From Hyphomicrobiaceae bacterium (lineage in GTDB: Bacteria > Pseudomonadota > Alphaproteobacteria > Rhizobiales > Hyphomicrobiaceae), in the NCBI GenBank assembly GCA_020442225.1, contig JAGRKR010000637.1, forward strand, positions 1-14,185: a stretch of 14,185 nucleotides of DNA, given 5' to 3'. Positions 7,221 through 13,403 of the stretch are shown in pieces. The notes under the pieces were generated by a model. It searched no databases and was not told the origin of the DNA. It was given only the letters and a program-made list of their open reading frames with translations. The translations under genes and the position numbers were made by a program. Positions within the stretch are counted from its first letter, which is position 1. Each line of letters opens with the position of its first letter.

Positions 7221-7373
7221 TGCGGCGTTTTCGAGCAGGCGAGGTTGACACGATTTCGTGCCGATGTGATGTGAATCAGGATTTCCCCTCCGGCTCTGGA
7301 GGAGACTGCGACATTGCAATGAGGAAGCAGAAGCGCGTTTTGGATGGATCTCGACCAGCCGAAGGAGCCAGAC
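7221..7373. other. Intergenic gap inside the plus-strand gene series
   Basis: This 153-base gap holds, in order, TTGACA at 7245-7250, a CACGA-TT-TCGTG near-palindrome at 7249-7260, a GTGAT-N4-ATCAG FNR-like site at 7266-7279, and a weak hairpin (CCTCCG/TGGAGG, loop GCTC) at 7287-7302. The hairpin has no T run, so it is not a convincing terminator. The gap could separate two transcription units. Confidence 0.5.
7266..7279. promoter_or_regulatory. Third, weaker FNR-type site, GTGAT-GTGA-ATCAG
   Basis: TGAT-N4-ATCA with the same half-site spacing as the two perfect sites at 1864 and 10893, but with one outer base pair broken (G/G instead of C/G). It lies ahead of the Rid/chorismatase-like gene. 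No convincing -10 box is seen at the class II distance, so it may act from further upstream, repress, or be a chance match. Confidence 0.45.
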
Positions 7374-8543
7374 ATGCTCGACCTCGCCCCGGAATCCGAC
7401 CATTGGTTACAATGCCGCAGTTTCTCCAGCGCCGGCGGGACCCCAGAGCATTACATTGCGATCACCGCGCCTCCGGGCCTCGATCTGAGCGACGCGCTCG
7501 ACTACATCCAAGCGCGCTATCGGGAAGGACTTCAATCGCTGCATCTCGAACCGGACTCCGCCATTTTTAGGCGGATCTTCCTATCGGACGCCATCAATCA
7601 GGCGCCACTCGTTCGAGAGAGCATGCTCTTCAGTGACCCCGCCACCAGCCCCGCCGCAGTCTCGATAGTGCAGCAGCCGCCATTGCCCAACTCGAAAGTG
7701 GCGCTGCTGGCCTACCACGTCGGCGGCAGGCTGAGTAAACGGCGAATCTCGCCAAAGCATTTGTTGGTTGAGAAGAACGGCACCCGGCATCTCTGGAGTA
7801 CGCGGCTGTGCGCTGAAGGACGCGGTGCTCCCGGCTCGGCGGAGACGCAGACCTGGGAGGTTTTCAGCGACCTTATCGCGGCGCTGACATGCAACGCCGG
7901 CAATCTGCGCGAGAATTGCGTCAGGACCTGGCTCTACATCAAGGACGTCGACATCTTCTATCGCGGCATGGTGGAAAGCCGCGACCGGGTCTTCCGCCAG
8001 CACGGCATGACTGAGGAAACGCATTACATCGCCAGTACCGGCATCGAGGGAGCCTGTGGCCATCAGTTCGATGTCGTGCTGATGGATGCCTACTCCAATC
8101 TCGATCTCAAAGCCGGTCAGATGACCTATTTGCAGGATCTCGACCGGCTCTGCCCGACCAAGAACTACAACGTGCATTTCGAGCGCGGTACCAAGCTCAC
8201 CTATCGTGACCGCGCGCATCACTACATCTCCGGGACGGCCAGCATCGACAGCGCCGGCAAGGTCATACACCCCGGCAATGTCCTGAAGCAGCTCGAACGT
8301 GCGCTAGACAACGTTGACGGTTTGCTGGCCTCGGGCGATGCCTGTCTAGAGGATATGACACATCTCATCGTCTATCTGCGCGACGAAGCTGATTTCTCGC
8401 GCATCCGGGACTATCTCGGCGAGCGCCTGCCCGGCTTGCCGGCGGTCTACGTCAAGGGTCCAGTGTGCCGGCCGGAATGGCTGATCGAGGTCGAGGGAAT
8501 TGCCATCAAGGCGCACCATGCGCTCGAGATGCCGGCGTTCTGA
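7374..8543 (+). CDS. Tandem Rid-fold protein, chorismatase (FkbO/Hyg5/XanB2)-like
   Basis: A 389-residue protein whose C-terminal third (about 270-380) is Rid/YjgF-like: YISGTASI, HPGNVLKQLERALDNV, and VCRPEWLIEVEGIA. The N-terminal half carries a diverged Rid-like stretch (RIFLSDAINQ, SIVQQPPLP). Between them, RTWLYI, YRGMVESRDRVF, ASTGIEG and a Gln-rich TYLQDL segment follow the layout I recall for chorismatases, which cleave chorismate to hydroxybenzoates or dihydroxy-cyclohexadiene acids. The arginine used by RidA imine deaminases (in PARS) appears to be replaced (LPAVYV), which argues against a plain RidA. GAAGGAG sits seven to eight bases before the ATG at 7374; the in-frame ATG at 7344 has no such site. 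A hydroxybenzoate starter for the acyl chain is possible but unproven. Confidence 0.68.
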   Translation: MLDLAPESDHWLQCRSFSSAGGTPEHYIAITAPPGLDLSDALDYIQARYREGLQSLHLEPDSAIFRRIFLSDAINQAPLVRESMLFSDPATSPAAVSIVQQPPLPNSKVALLAYHVGGRLSKRRISPKHLLVEKNGTRHLWSTRLCAEGRGAPGSAETQTWEVFSDLIAALTCNAGNLRENCVRTWLYIKDVDIFYRGMVESRDRVFRQHGMTEETHYIASTGIEGACGHQFDVVLMDAYSNLDLKAGQMTYLQDLDRLCPTKNYNVHFERGTKLTYRDRAHHYISGTASIDSAGKVIHPGNVLKQLERALDNVDGLLASGDACLEDMTHLIVYLRDEADFSRIRDYLGERLPGLPAVYVKGPVCRPEWLIEVEGIAIKAHHALEMPAF

Positions 8544-8600
8544 CAGGATCCGACGCCTGCGCGCACGCCTCACCTGACATTCGCGATCATGGAGAGCAGT

Positions 8601-9308
8601 ATGACAGAGACTCATCGTCCGTTCGCATTCCTCGACGAGACGGCCATCGCTGAAGCGGCGTTGCGCACGGACCCCTATGATTTCGCCTTCGTCGATCATG
8701 CCATTGACCTCTGTCACAAGGACGAGGTCCTTGAGGACGTACCGGTCATTCCATTTCGCGGCAGCTACGCGGTTCCCTATCTGGACTGCGGCGCGAGGTT
8801 CAAGGCAGTTCTCGACGACCTCCAGAGCCCGCGCTTTCGCCGTCTGGTCGAGGAGAAGTTCGACATCGACCTGTCGGGACGCCCGACCACCATGGTGATG
8901 ATGGGCAACACCAGCGGGAACTACAACGAGGGCTACGCGCACCCCGATTCGAAGCACAAGCTGGTGACCGTGCTGCTCGGCTTCAGCCGCGAGTGGCCCT
9001 ACGAGCGCGGACGGTTGCGCGTCCTGCGTAGCGATGATCGACACGACTGCGCGTTCGAGTTCCCGCCCGAGTTCGGTAAGATGCTGATGTTCCGCGTCAG
9101 CGACCACTCCTGGCACGGCTTCTTGCCGCAGAAAGGGGAGCGCAAGAGTCTGCAGTTCTGCTGGGTCGACTCGGAGGCCTATGCGCGCAGCACCTATCGC
9201 CGTCACCGCTTGAGCGCGCTTGCCAAGGCCAACCCGATCGTCCGCAAGATGCTACAGTATGCCCCTCGCGGGATGACGTTCGCGTCCAAGCAGGAACCGC
9301 GCACATGA
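8601..9308 (+). CDS. 2-oxoglutarate/Fe(II)-dependent oxygenase 1
   Basis: A 235-residue cupin-fold oxygenase of the prolyl-4-hydroxylase-like 2OG-Fe(II) group. The iron triad is visible: His114 and Asp116 in AHPDS, and His172 in SWHGF. Arg181 in GERKS is the likely 2-oxoglutarate anchor, and GRLRVLRS separates the two halves. It should hydroxylate or otherwise oxidise a substrate using O2; the substrate is unknown. GGAG at 8591-8594 lies six bases before the ATG at 8601, which is preferred over the in-frame ATG at 8589. The stop overlaps the start of oxygenase 2 (ATGA), so the two are probably made together. Its core resembles that of the protein encoded at 10982 (DSK, GRLR.LRS, HSWHG, GER). 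Confidence 0.87.
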   Translation: MTETHRPFAFLDETAIAEAALRTDPYDFAFVDHAIDLCHKDEVLEDVPVIPFRGSYAVPYLDCGARFKAVLDDLQSPRFRRLVEEKFDIDLSGRPTTMVMMGNTSGNYNEGYAHPDSKHKLVTVLLGFSREWPYERGRLRVLRSDDRHDCAFEFPPEFGKMLMFRVSDHSWHGFLPQKGERKSLQFCWVDSEAYARSTYRRHRLSALAKANPIVRKMLQYAPRGMTFASKQEPRT

Positions 9309-9979
9309 CCTATCCCCGTTTGCCGACATCCCAGGCGGTCGCAGCTCAGTTCCTGCGCTCACTCAGCCAGTCGCGGCGCGAGGAAACGCCGTACCGCCAC
9401 TGGAAAATGAGGGACGTTCTGCCCGAGGACATGTGCACCGGGATCCTCACTCTCCCTATTGCCCCGCCCATCATCGCTGATCGTGACGGCACGCGCGATA
9501 CCTACAACGACAGCCGCGCGTTCTTCTCCCCTGCGCTGCGGTGCGATTTCCCGGCCTGTGCGGTGCTATGTGAAGCCCTACAGCGCCCCGATGTCGCGGT
9601 CGCGCTCGCGGAGACTTTCTCCATCTCGCCGAAGGGGAGCTTTCTCAGGATCGAGTATATCCAGGATACCGACGGCGCCTGGCTAGAGCCCCATCGTGAC
9701 ATTCCCGACAAGCTGTTCTCGATGGTGGTATATCTATGCACTGGCCCCGAGGCCAAGAACTGGGGCACCGACATCTACGACGACGCAAAGCGCTGGATCG
9801 GCCGCGCATCCGCCGACTTCAACGCCGCCGTGACGTTCGTTGCCGGACCCAACACTTGGCACGGCTTCGACAAGCGGCCGATCCGCGGCGTGCGCCGTCT
9901 CCTCGAGATCAATTACGTCAAGAATTGGCGCGACAGAGGTCAACTCGCCTATCCGGACCACCCAATTAGCCTCGCCTGA
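9305..9979 (+). CDS. 2-oxoglutarate/Fe(II)-dependent oxygenase 2
   Basis: A 224-residue oxygenase with HRD (His130, Asp132) in LEPHRDIPD, a distal histidine His186 in NTWHGF, and Arg197 or Arg198 in GVRRLLE. This is the His-x-Asp...His iron triad with the 2-oxoglutarate-binding arginine. The strand between them reads FSMVVYLCTG. It is more distant from the oxygenases at 8601 and 10982 than they are from each other, and shares only the catalytic pattern. The ATG overlaps the stop of oxygenase 1 by four bases, suggesting coupled translation and perhaps consecutive oxidations of one substrate. The substrate is unknown. Confidence 0.85.
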   Translation: MTYPRLPTSQAVAAQFLRSLSQSRREETPYRHWKMRDVLPEDMCTGILTLPIAPPIIADRDGTRDTYNDSRAFFSPALRCDFPACAVLCEALQRPDVAVALAETFSISPKGSFLRIEYIQDTDGAWLEPHRDIPDKLFSMVVYLCTGPEAKNWGTDIYDDAKRWIGRASADFNAAVTFVAGPNTWHGFDKRPIRGVRRLLEINYVKNWRDRGQLAYPDHPISLA

Positions 9980-10099
9980 CTGGCTATGTGCCGCAACGCA
10001 GACATGAGCACCCATACGCCTTCGTACTGCGCGGCACCATGCCTCCTTTCATTCGCGTTGGAAATGGTGTCGGCTCTGCCGGGGCTAGGGTATTTCTTG

Positions 10100-10117
10100 T
10101 AGCTGGGCCACCAGCTA
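10100..10117 (+). repeat. Perfect 7-bp inverted repeat just upstream of the regulator's ribosome site
   Basis: TAGCTGG (10100-10106), loop GCCA, CCAGCTA (10111-10117). The GGAG ribosome site of the FNR-like gene begins three bases later at 10120. As RNA this hairpin could hinder ribosome access; as DNA it could be an operator. It does not have the FNR sequence. Confidence 0.5.
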
Positions 10118-10129
10118 GCGGAGTGGGAC

Positions 10130-10861
10130 GTGCAGGCAAACCGCGCAACAGACGGCTGCGGCATCCCGGATCGCTGCCGAACTTGCGTCATCCGGCAGGC
10201 GGGTGTGTGCGGGGTTCTCACGGCAGCGGAGGTCGCGCGGCTATCGCGCATTGCGCACCACCGCACTTTCGAGCCCGGCCAAGTCATCATGCAGTCCGAG
10301 GAAAAGCCGACATTCTGGGCTGGCGTGCTTACAGGCGTAGTCAAGATCACTAAGCTTCTCGTCGACGGTCGCCAGCAGATCGTCGACCTATTGTTCCCGT
10401 CCGACTTCGTCGGTCGCCCCTTCTCGAAGCAAACCCCTTACTTCGCAGAGGCGGCCACTCGGACGGAACTGTGCTGCTTTCGCGCCGCCGACTTCGAGGC
10501 GATGCTCAAGGATCATCCAGGGATGAAGCAGCAGATGCTGGAGAACACGCTCGACAAACTCGACACGGCACACGACTGGATGATCATGCTCGGCCGCAAG
10601 ACCGCTGAGGAGCGGGTGGCAAGTCTTCTGTACCATCTGGTGACCCGCGCTGGTCTGGCTCGCATCTCAGAGCTTACCATGACGGTGCCGACCGTGGAAC
10701 TCCACCTCAAGCGCGAGGAGATGGCGAGCTTTCTCGGCCTGACTTATGAGACGGTCATCCGCCAGATCAAGGCGCTCGACGGTCAGGGCATCATCACGCT
10801 CAGCCGCCGCCGGGAGTTTTCCGTGCCTGACCTCGAGGCGTTGCGGCTCGCCGGCGGATAG
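10130..10861 (+). CDS. Crp/Fnr-family regulator with candidate [4Fe-4S] cysteines
   Basis: A 243-residue FNR-type regulator. The N-terminus has Cys10, Cys16, Cys19 and Cys27 (CRTC then a seven-residue gap to Cys), and ELCCF supplies Cys115/Cys116 at the place of the fourth FNR ligand. The cyclic-nucleotide-like barrel (about 30-125) carries TGVVKITKLL; a dimer helix follows, then an HTH with LGLTYETVIRQ (203-212). Oxygen-labile iron-sulfur sensing is likely. The recognition helix reads E-x-x-I-R (Glu207, Ile210, Arg211) where FNR has E-x-x-S-R. The start is a GTG, supported by GGAG at 10120-10123 six bases ahead; no in-frame ATG fits better. It sits within the locus, close to one perfect FNR-type site and in the same series as another, so local control is probable. 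Confidence 0.9.
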   Translation: MQANRATDGCGIPDRCRTCVIRQAGVCGVLTAAEVARLSRIAHHRTFEPGQVIMQSEEKPTFWAGVLTGVVKITKLLVDGRQQIVDLLFPSDFVGRPFSKQTPYFAEAATRTELCCFRAADFEAMLKDHPGMKQQMLENTLDKLDTAHDWMIMLGRKTAEERVASLLYHLVTRAGLARISELTMTVPTVELHLKREEMASFLGLTYETVIRQIKALDGQGIITLSRRREFSVPDLEALRLAGG

Positions 10862-10892
10862 GTGGCTTAGCCGGCGCCGCACCATCGCTCAC

Positions 10893-10906
10893 CTGATCTG
10901 GATCAG
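10893..10906. promoter_or_regulatory. FNR-type operator, CTGAT-CTGG-ATCAG
   Basis: A perfect 14-base palindrome, the exact reverse complement of the site at 1864-1877, placed between the FNR-like gene and the third oxygenase. Its centre (10899.5) is 30 bases from the centre of TATACT at 10927-10932, the class II activation geometry. Confidence 0.85.
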
Positions 10907-10926
10907 TACGAGTCGGTTCGCGCGGC

Positions 10927-10932
10927 TATACT
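10927..10932 (+). promoter_or_regulatory. -10 box of the oxygenase 3 promoter
   Basis: TATACT matches five of six consensus positions, in a GC-rich setting, and lies at the distance expected for activation from the operator at 10893-10906. Transcription would begin near 10940. Confidence 0.65.
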
Positions 10933-10981
10933 GCTGAATGTCGGACTAGTGTGTCGTTGACTCGAGGCTAGGAGATGCGTC

Positions 10982-11605
10982 TTGCTTGATCTGGCGGCGA
11001 TCGCTGGTGCGGCAGTTGCTCCTGCGCCATTCCCGTATCTCGTCGCGCACGGAGTGTTGAGCGCTGTGGACTTGGCAGCGGTGAGGGCCGACTTTCCGGC
11101 GATCTCGAAGGCCGGATTGTTCCCATTGTCGGAGCTGAACTACGGAACGACCTTCGCGCACCTGGTGGAGGAACTCAATGGCGCACCTTTCGCCGGTCTG
11201 ATGGGTGAGAGGCTCGGGCTCGAGCTCGCGAATCGACCCGTCATGGTCACCGTCCGCGGCCAGTGCCACAAGCGCGACGGCAGCATCCATGCCGACAGCA
11301 AAGCGAAAGTCGCCACCTGCGTCCTGTACCTCAACGATATTTGGGACGAATCGGGCGGGCGGCTCAGAATGCTGCGCAGCTCGAACGATATTGACGACTA
11401 TGCTGCCGAGGTGCCCCCCGACGGCGGCACGCTGGTGGCCTACGCCAGAACCGAGCATTCCTGGCATGGCCACAAGTCCTATGTGGGCGAGCGACGCTAC
11501 ATCATGCTGAATTGGATGGTGTCGAAGTCCGTACTTGTCCGGGAACTCGCGCGCCATGGCTTTACCGCAATGTTCAAGAGACGGTTCGCTATGTTGAGCC
11601 GCTAG
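10982..11605 (+). CDS. 2-oxoglutarate/Fe(II)-dependent oxygenase 3
   Basis: A 207-residue oxygenase with His103 and Asp105 in SIHADS, the distal His162 in HSWHG and Arg171/Arg172 in GERRY. GGRLRMLRS and HSWHG..... GER link it to oxygenase 1, so they are paralogs. The start is a TTG at 10982: AGGAG at 10970-10974 stands seven bases before it. The ATG at 10975 directly abuts that site, is out of frame and meets a stop after four codons. It has its own FNR-type promoter, unlike oxygenases 1 and 2, and so may be induced separately. The substrate is unknown; the family hydroxylates amino acid, lipid or small-molecule positions. Confidence 0.86.
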   Translation: MLDLAAIAGAAVAPAPFPYLVAHGVLSAVDLAAVRADFPAISKAGLFPLSELNYGTTFAHLVEELNGAPFAGLMGERLGLELANRPVMVTVRGQCHKRDGSIHADSKAKVATCVLYLNDIWDESGGRLRMLRSSNDIDDYAAEVPPDGGTLVAYARTEHSWHGHKSYVGERRYIMLNWMVSKSVLVRELARHGFTAMFKRRFAMLSR

Positions 11606-11616
11606 CCAACTGGCTA
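11603..11616 (+). repeat. Inverted repeat over the oxygenase 3 stop codon
   Basis: TAGCCA-AC-TGGCTA starts at the stop codon and is followed by the 8-base palindrome TTGGCCAA (11617-11624). There is no T run, and the 2-base loop disfavours an RNA hairpin. Possibly a protein site; function unknown. Confidence 0.3.
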
Positions 11617-11727
11617 TTGGCCAAGTGACAGACCTCGAACTCTGGGTCGCCGCTCTATGGCGAGCGGGCTGCGCAAATGCAAATGAAGATCCCCGAGGGA
11701 TCGTTAGTCGCACCCAGCACCGTTGTG

Positions 11728-11769
11728 CAGCTCCACTCAGAAACATACACTCGTTTTGACTGAGAGCTG
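11728..11769. repeat. Broken inverted repeat across the candidate operon promoter
   Basis: CAGCTC-(CAC)-TCAG at 11728-11740 pairs with CTGAGAGCTG at 11760-11769: ten paired bases with a three-base bulge and a 19-base loop. The right arm overlaps the TTGACT box at 11756-11761. It could be an operator or attenuator-like structure. Confidence 0.3.
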
Positions 11770-11783
11770 TGTGTGAGTATTCG
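11756..11783 (+). promoter_or_regulatory. Candidate sigma-70-type promoter of the downstream operon
   Basis: TTGACT (11756-11761), a 16-base spacer and TATTCG (11778-11783). The -10 box is part of the inverted repeat TATTC-GGA-GAATA (11778-11790), a possible repressor site. About 100 bases of leader would precede the first gene. Confidence 0.4.
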
Positions 11784-11890
11784 GAGAATAGCCGTGCTCT
11801 CCTCGCCAGGACAAGGATTTGCGGTGGCCAAGACTCGCCATATGGCAATGGCAGAAGGCGCAGGTGTGATCGTGGGCGAAGGCCACGCCG

Positions 11891-12286
11891 ATGCATAAGC
11901 GCAACCGCTGGTTCATCTACGCATCGCTCGCCTATGCCGTCACGGGCGCGCTTCTCATCGTGGTGTGGAGCATCGAGCCAAGACTGATACCCGGCGATGT
12001 TGTTCGCACACACGTGCATCTCATGATGCTCGGATTCGTGGGGCAAATGATCTTTGGCATTGGATTACACGCGCTGCCGCGCTTTTCCGGCTATTCACTG
12101 TACTCCGAGCGACTGGCGGATGCGCAGTTTCTCTTTATCAATGCTGGGATATTGGCCATGGCGGCGGGGTGGCTTGGCTCGATGCCATGGGTTGCGCGTT
12201 GCGGTGCGGTCATTTCCTGGGTGGCGCTCGTTCTATTCGCAATCAATGTCGTCGGAACTGTTCGACTGAAAGGGCCGATGGGTTAG
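11891..12286 (+). CDS. Small four-helix membrane protein, NnrS / haem-copper oxidase subunit I-like
   Basis: A 131-residue protein with four hydrophobic helices at about 7-27, 43-60, 78-95 and 105-124. The second begins at THVHLMMLGF (His41, His43) and ends in GLHALPRFSG (His60). Histidines placed this way, with LPRFSG after the helix, recall NnrS and cbb3-type oxidase subunit I fragments, where such histidines bind haem or metal. It is far too short to be an oxidase subunit I and has no obvious signal peptide. GAAGG lies eight bases ahead of the ATG. It opens a four-gene operon. The last gene product (13403) carries a homologous module. Metal or haem binding and any role in NO or oxygen chemistry are inference. 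Confidence 0.65.
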   Translation: MHKRNRWFIYASLAYAVTGALLIVVWSIEPRLIPGDVVRTHVHLMMLGFVGQMIFGIGLHALPRFSGYSLYSERLADAQFLFINAGILAMAAGWLGSMPWVARCGAVISWVALVLFAINVVGTVRLKGPMG

Positions 12287-12290
12287 CGGC

Positions 12291-12737
12291 ATGTCAGAAT
12301 ACAATGGTTGCGAGCTCCCTGAGGATCTGTTGTACGATCTAGACTACCTATGGGCGAGGCCTAATGACGATGGTACGTTCCGCCTTGGGCTGACCGACCC
12401 CGCGCAGACCATGGCGGGTCGGGTCGTAGCGGCGACCTTTCGCAAGGTTGGCACTTGGCGCGCGAAAGGTCGCTCCCTGGCGACGCTGGAATCGGGAAAG
12501 TGGGTCGGAGGTGTTCCGACGCCATTCGACGGCACACTCGTCGAGATTAATCCGGCCGTGGTCGCAAATCCTGGCCTCGTCAACATTGCGCCCTACACTA
12601 CGGCATGGCTGATGAATCTCCGGCCGGACGATCCCGGAATGGCTTACTCCAACCTGCACAAGGGGCCGGAGGCGATCGCTGCGCTCAAGGCATGGATCGA
12701 TCGATACAATATCCAGTGCATGCGTTGCATCGAGTAA
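12291..12737 (+). CDS. GcvH-like lipoyl-domain protein with C-terminal CxxC
   Basis: A 148-residue protein with the glycine-cleavage H fold. LATLESGKWVGG places a lysine (Lys70) at the lipoylation site, followed by TPFDGTLVEIN and PGLVNIAPY, which match the H-protein core. The C-terminus is unusual: it ends IQCMRCIE, giving a CxxC pair (Cys143, Cys146). No glycine-cleavage P, T or L gene is near. It lies four bases after the membrane-protein gene and before a methyltransferase. GcvH-like proteins outside glycine cleavage include LbpA of the sulfur-oxidising sHdr system. Whether this one is lipoylated and what it carries is unknown. The ribosome site is weak, so translation may depend on the upstream gene. 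Confidence 0.8.
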   Translation: MSEYNGCELPEDLLYDLDYLWARPNDDGTFRLGLTDPAQTMAGRVVAATFRKVGTWRAKGRSLATLESGKWVGGVPTPFDGTLVEINPAVVANPGLVNIAPYTTAWLMNLRPDDPGMAYSNLHKGPEAIAALKAWIDRYNIQCMRCIE

Positions 12738-12758
12738 GTACCACGTGAGGAGACGAAC

Positions 12759-13403
12759 ATGCCGCAAACAGAGATTGATCCCAAAGCCCACTGGGAAGAT
12801 GTCTACGCCAGCAAGAGCCGAGAAGACGTGAGCTGGTTCCAGCGGAAGGCCGTGGTCTCGATGCGTCTCATTCGCGCCGCAGGCGCAACTCGGGTTTCGA
12901 ACATCATCGACATTGGCGGTGGCGCATCCTGTTTGCCGCGCGAGCTTCTTGACGCGGGATTCGGGAGGATCACTGTGCTGGATATCTCGCGCAAGGCGTT
13001 AGAGCGGGCACGACAAGCGCTCGCGGATCGGGCCGGACAGGTTGCATGGATCGACGGCGATATCCGAAATGCGTCCATCCAGGGCCCATTCGACATTTGG
13101 CACGACCGCGCGGTCCTGCACTTCCTCACAGATCCGGCGGACCGTGAGCAGTACCTTAGGGTATTGCTGGGTGCGCTCAGTGCAGACGGCCAAGCGATCA
13201 TTGCAACCTTTGCGCCCGACGGTCCCCAGAGATGCAGTGGGCTGCCCGTAATGCGCTACGATGCAGCTTCCATCGCGGCGACACTCGGTCCTCACTTGGA
13301 GGTGGTAGAGTCCGTGTTGGAGGATCACATCACCCCTGGCGGCAAGCTGCAGCGCTTTGCTTGGTTTCGCCTTTGCAGGCGCAAAGCCGGGACCGAGACG
13401 TGA
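12759..13403 (+). CDS. Class I SAM-dependent methyltransferase
   Basis: A 214-residue methyltransferase. Motif I is IIDIGGGAS (Asp51-Gly55), the acidic residue of the second strand is Asp75 in VLDIS, and Asp101 in DGDIR forms the adenine side. WHDRAVLHFL lies at motif IV. The N-terminal HWEDVYA...SWFQ stretch is common in a widespread group of small bacterial methyltransferases of unknown or varied substrate. GAGGAG stands seven to eight bases before the ATG. Its stop overlaps the start of the thioredoxin-membrane fusion (TGATG). The methyl acceptor cannot be told from the sequence. Confidence 0.88.
   Translation: MPQTEIDPKAHWEDVYASKSREDVSWFQRKAVVSMRLIRAAGATRVSNIIDIGGGASCLPRELLDAGFGRITVLDISRKALERARQALADRAGQVAWIDGDIRNASIQGPFDIWHDRAVLHFLTDPADREQYLRVLLGALSADGQAIIATFAPDGPQRCSGLPVMRYDAASIAATLGPHLEVVESVLEDHITPGGKLQRFAWFRLCRRKAGTET

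Larger units (their letters stand above)
11606..11890. other. Intergenic region before the membrane-protein operon
   Basis: This 285-base stretch has no credible gene. It contains GATCCC-CGA-GGGATC at 11688-11702 (a hairpin without a T tract) and a larger broken inverted repeat at 11728-11769. It also holds a candidate promoter at 11756-11783 and a TATTC-GGA-GAATA repeat at 11778-11790. No TGAT-N4-ATCA site was found here, in contrast to the biosynthetic genes. Confidence 0.5.

Noticed and set aside
7287..7302. Terminator after the Adh2XL-like gene
   Set aside because: The stem is only six pairs including a G-T pair, and no T run follows.
7374..8543. Plain RidA imine deaminase
   Set aside because: The protein is about three times the RidA length and the arginine position of the RidA active site reads Ala/Pro.
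9977..9988. Repeat ACTGGCTAT after two oxygenase genes (near 9978 and 11609)
   Set aside because: Nine shared bases at two places in 14 kb are not enough to claim a repeat element or recombination.
11688..11702. Terminator after oxygenase 3
   Set aside because: GATCCC-CGA-GGGATC is a clean stem but lies about 80 bases past the stop and has no T run; listed only as an inverted repeat.
13232..13402. N-terminal extension of the thioredoxin fusion
   Set aside because: It overlaps the methyltransferase in another frame; the thioredoxin fold begins just after the ATG at 13403, which overlaps the preceding stop as in other coupled pairs.
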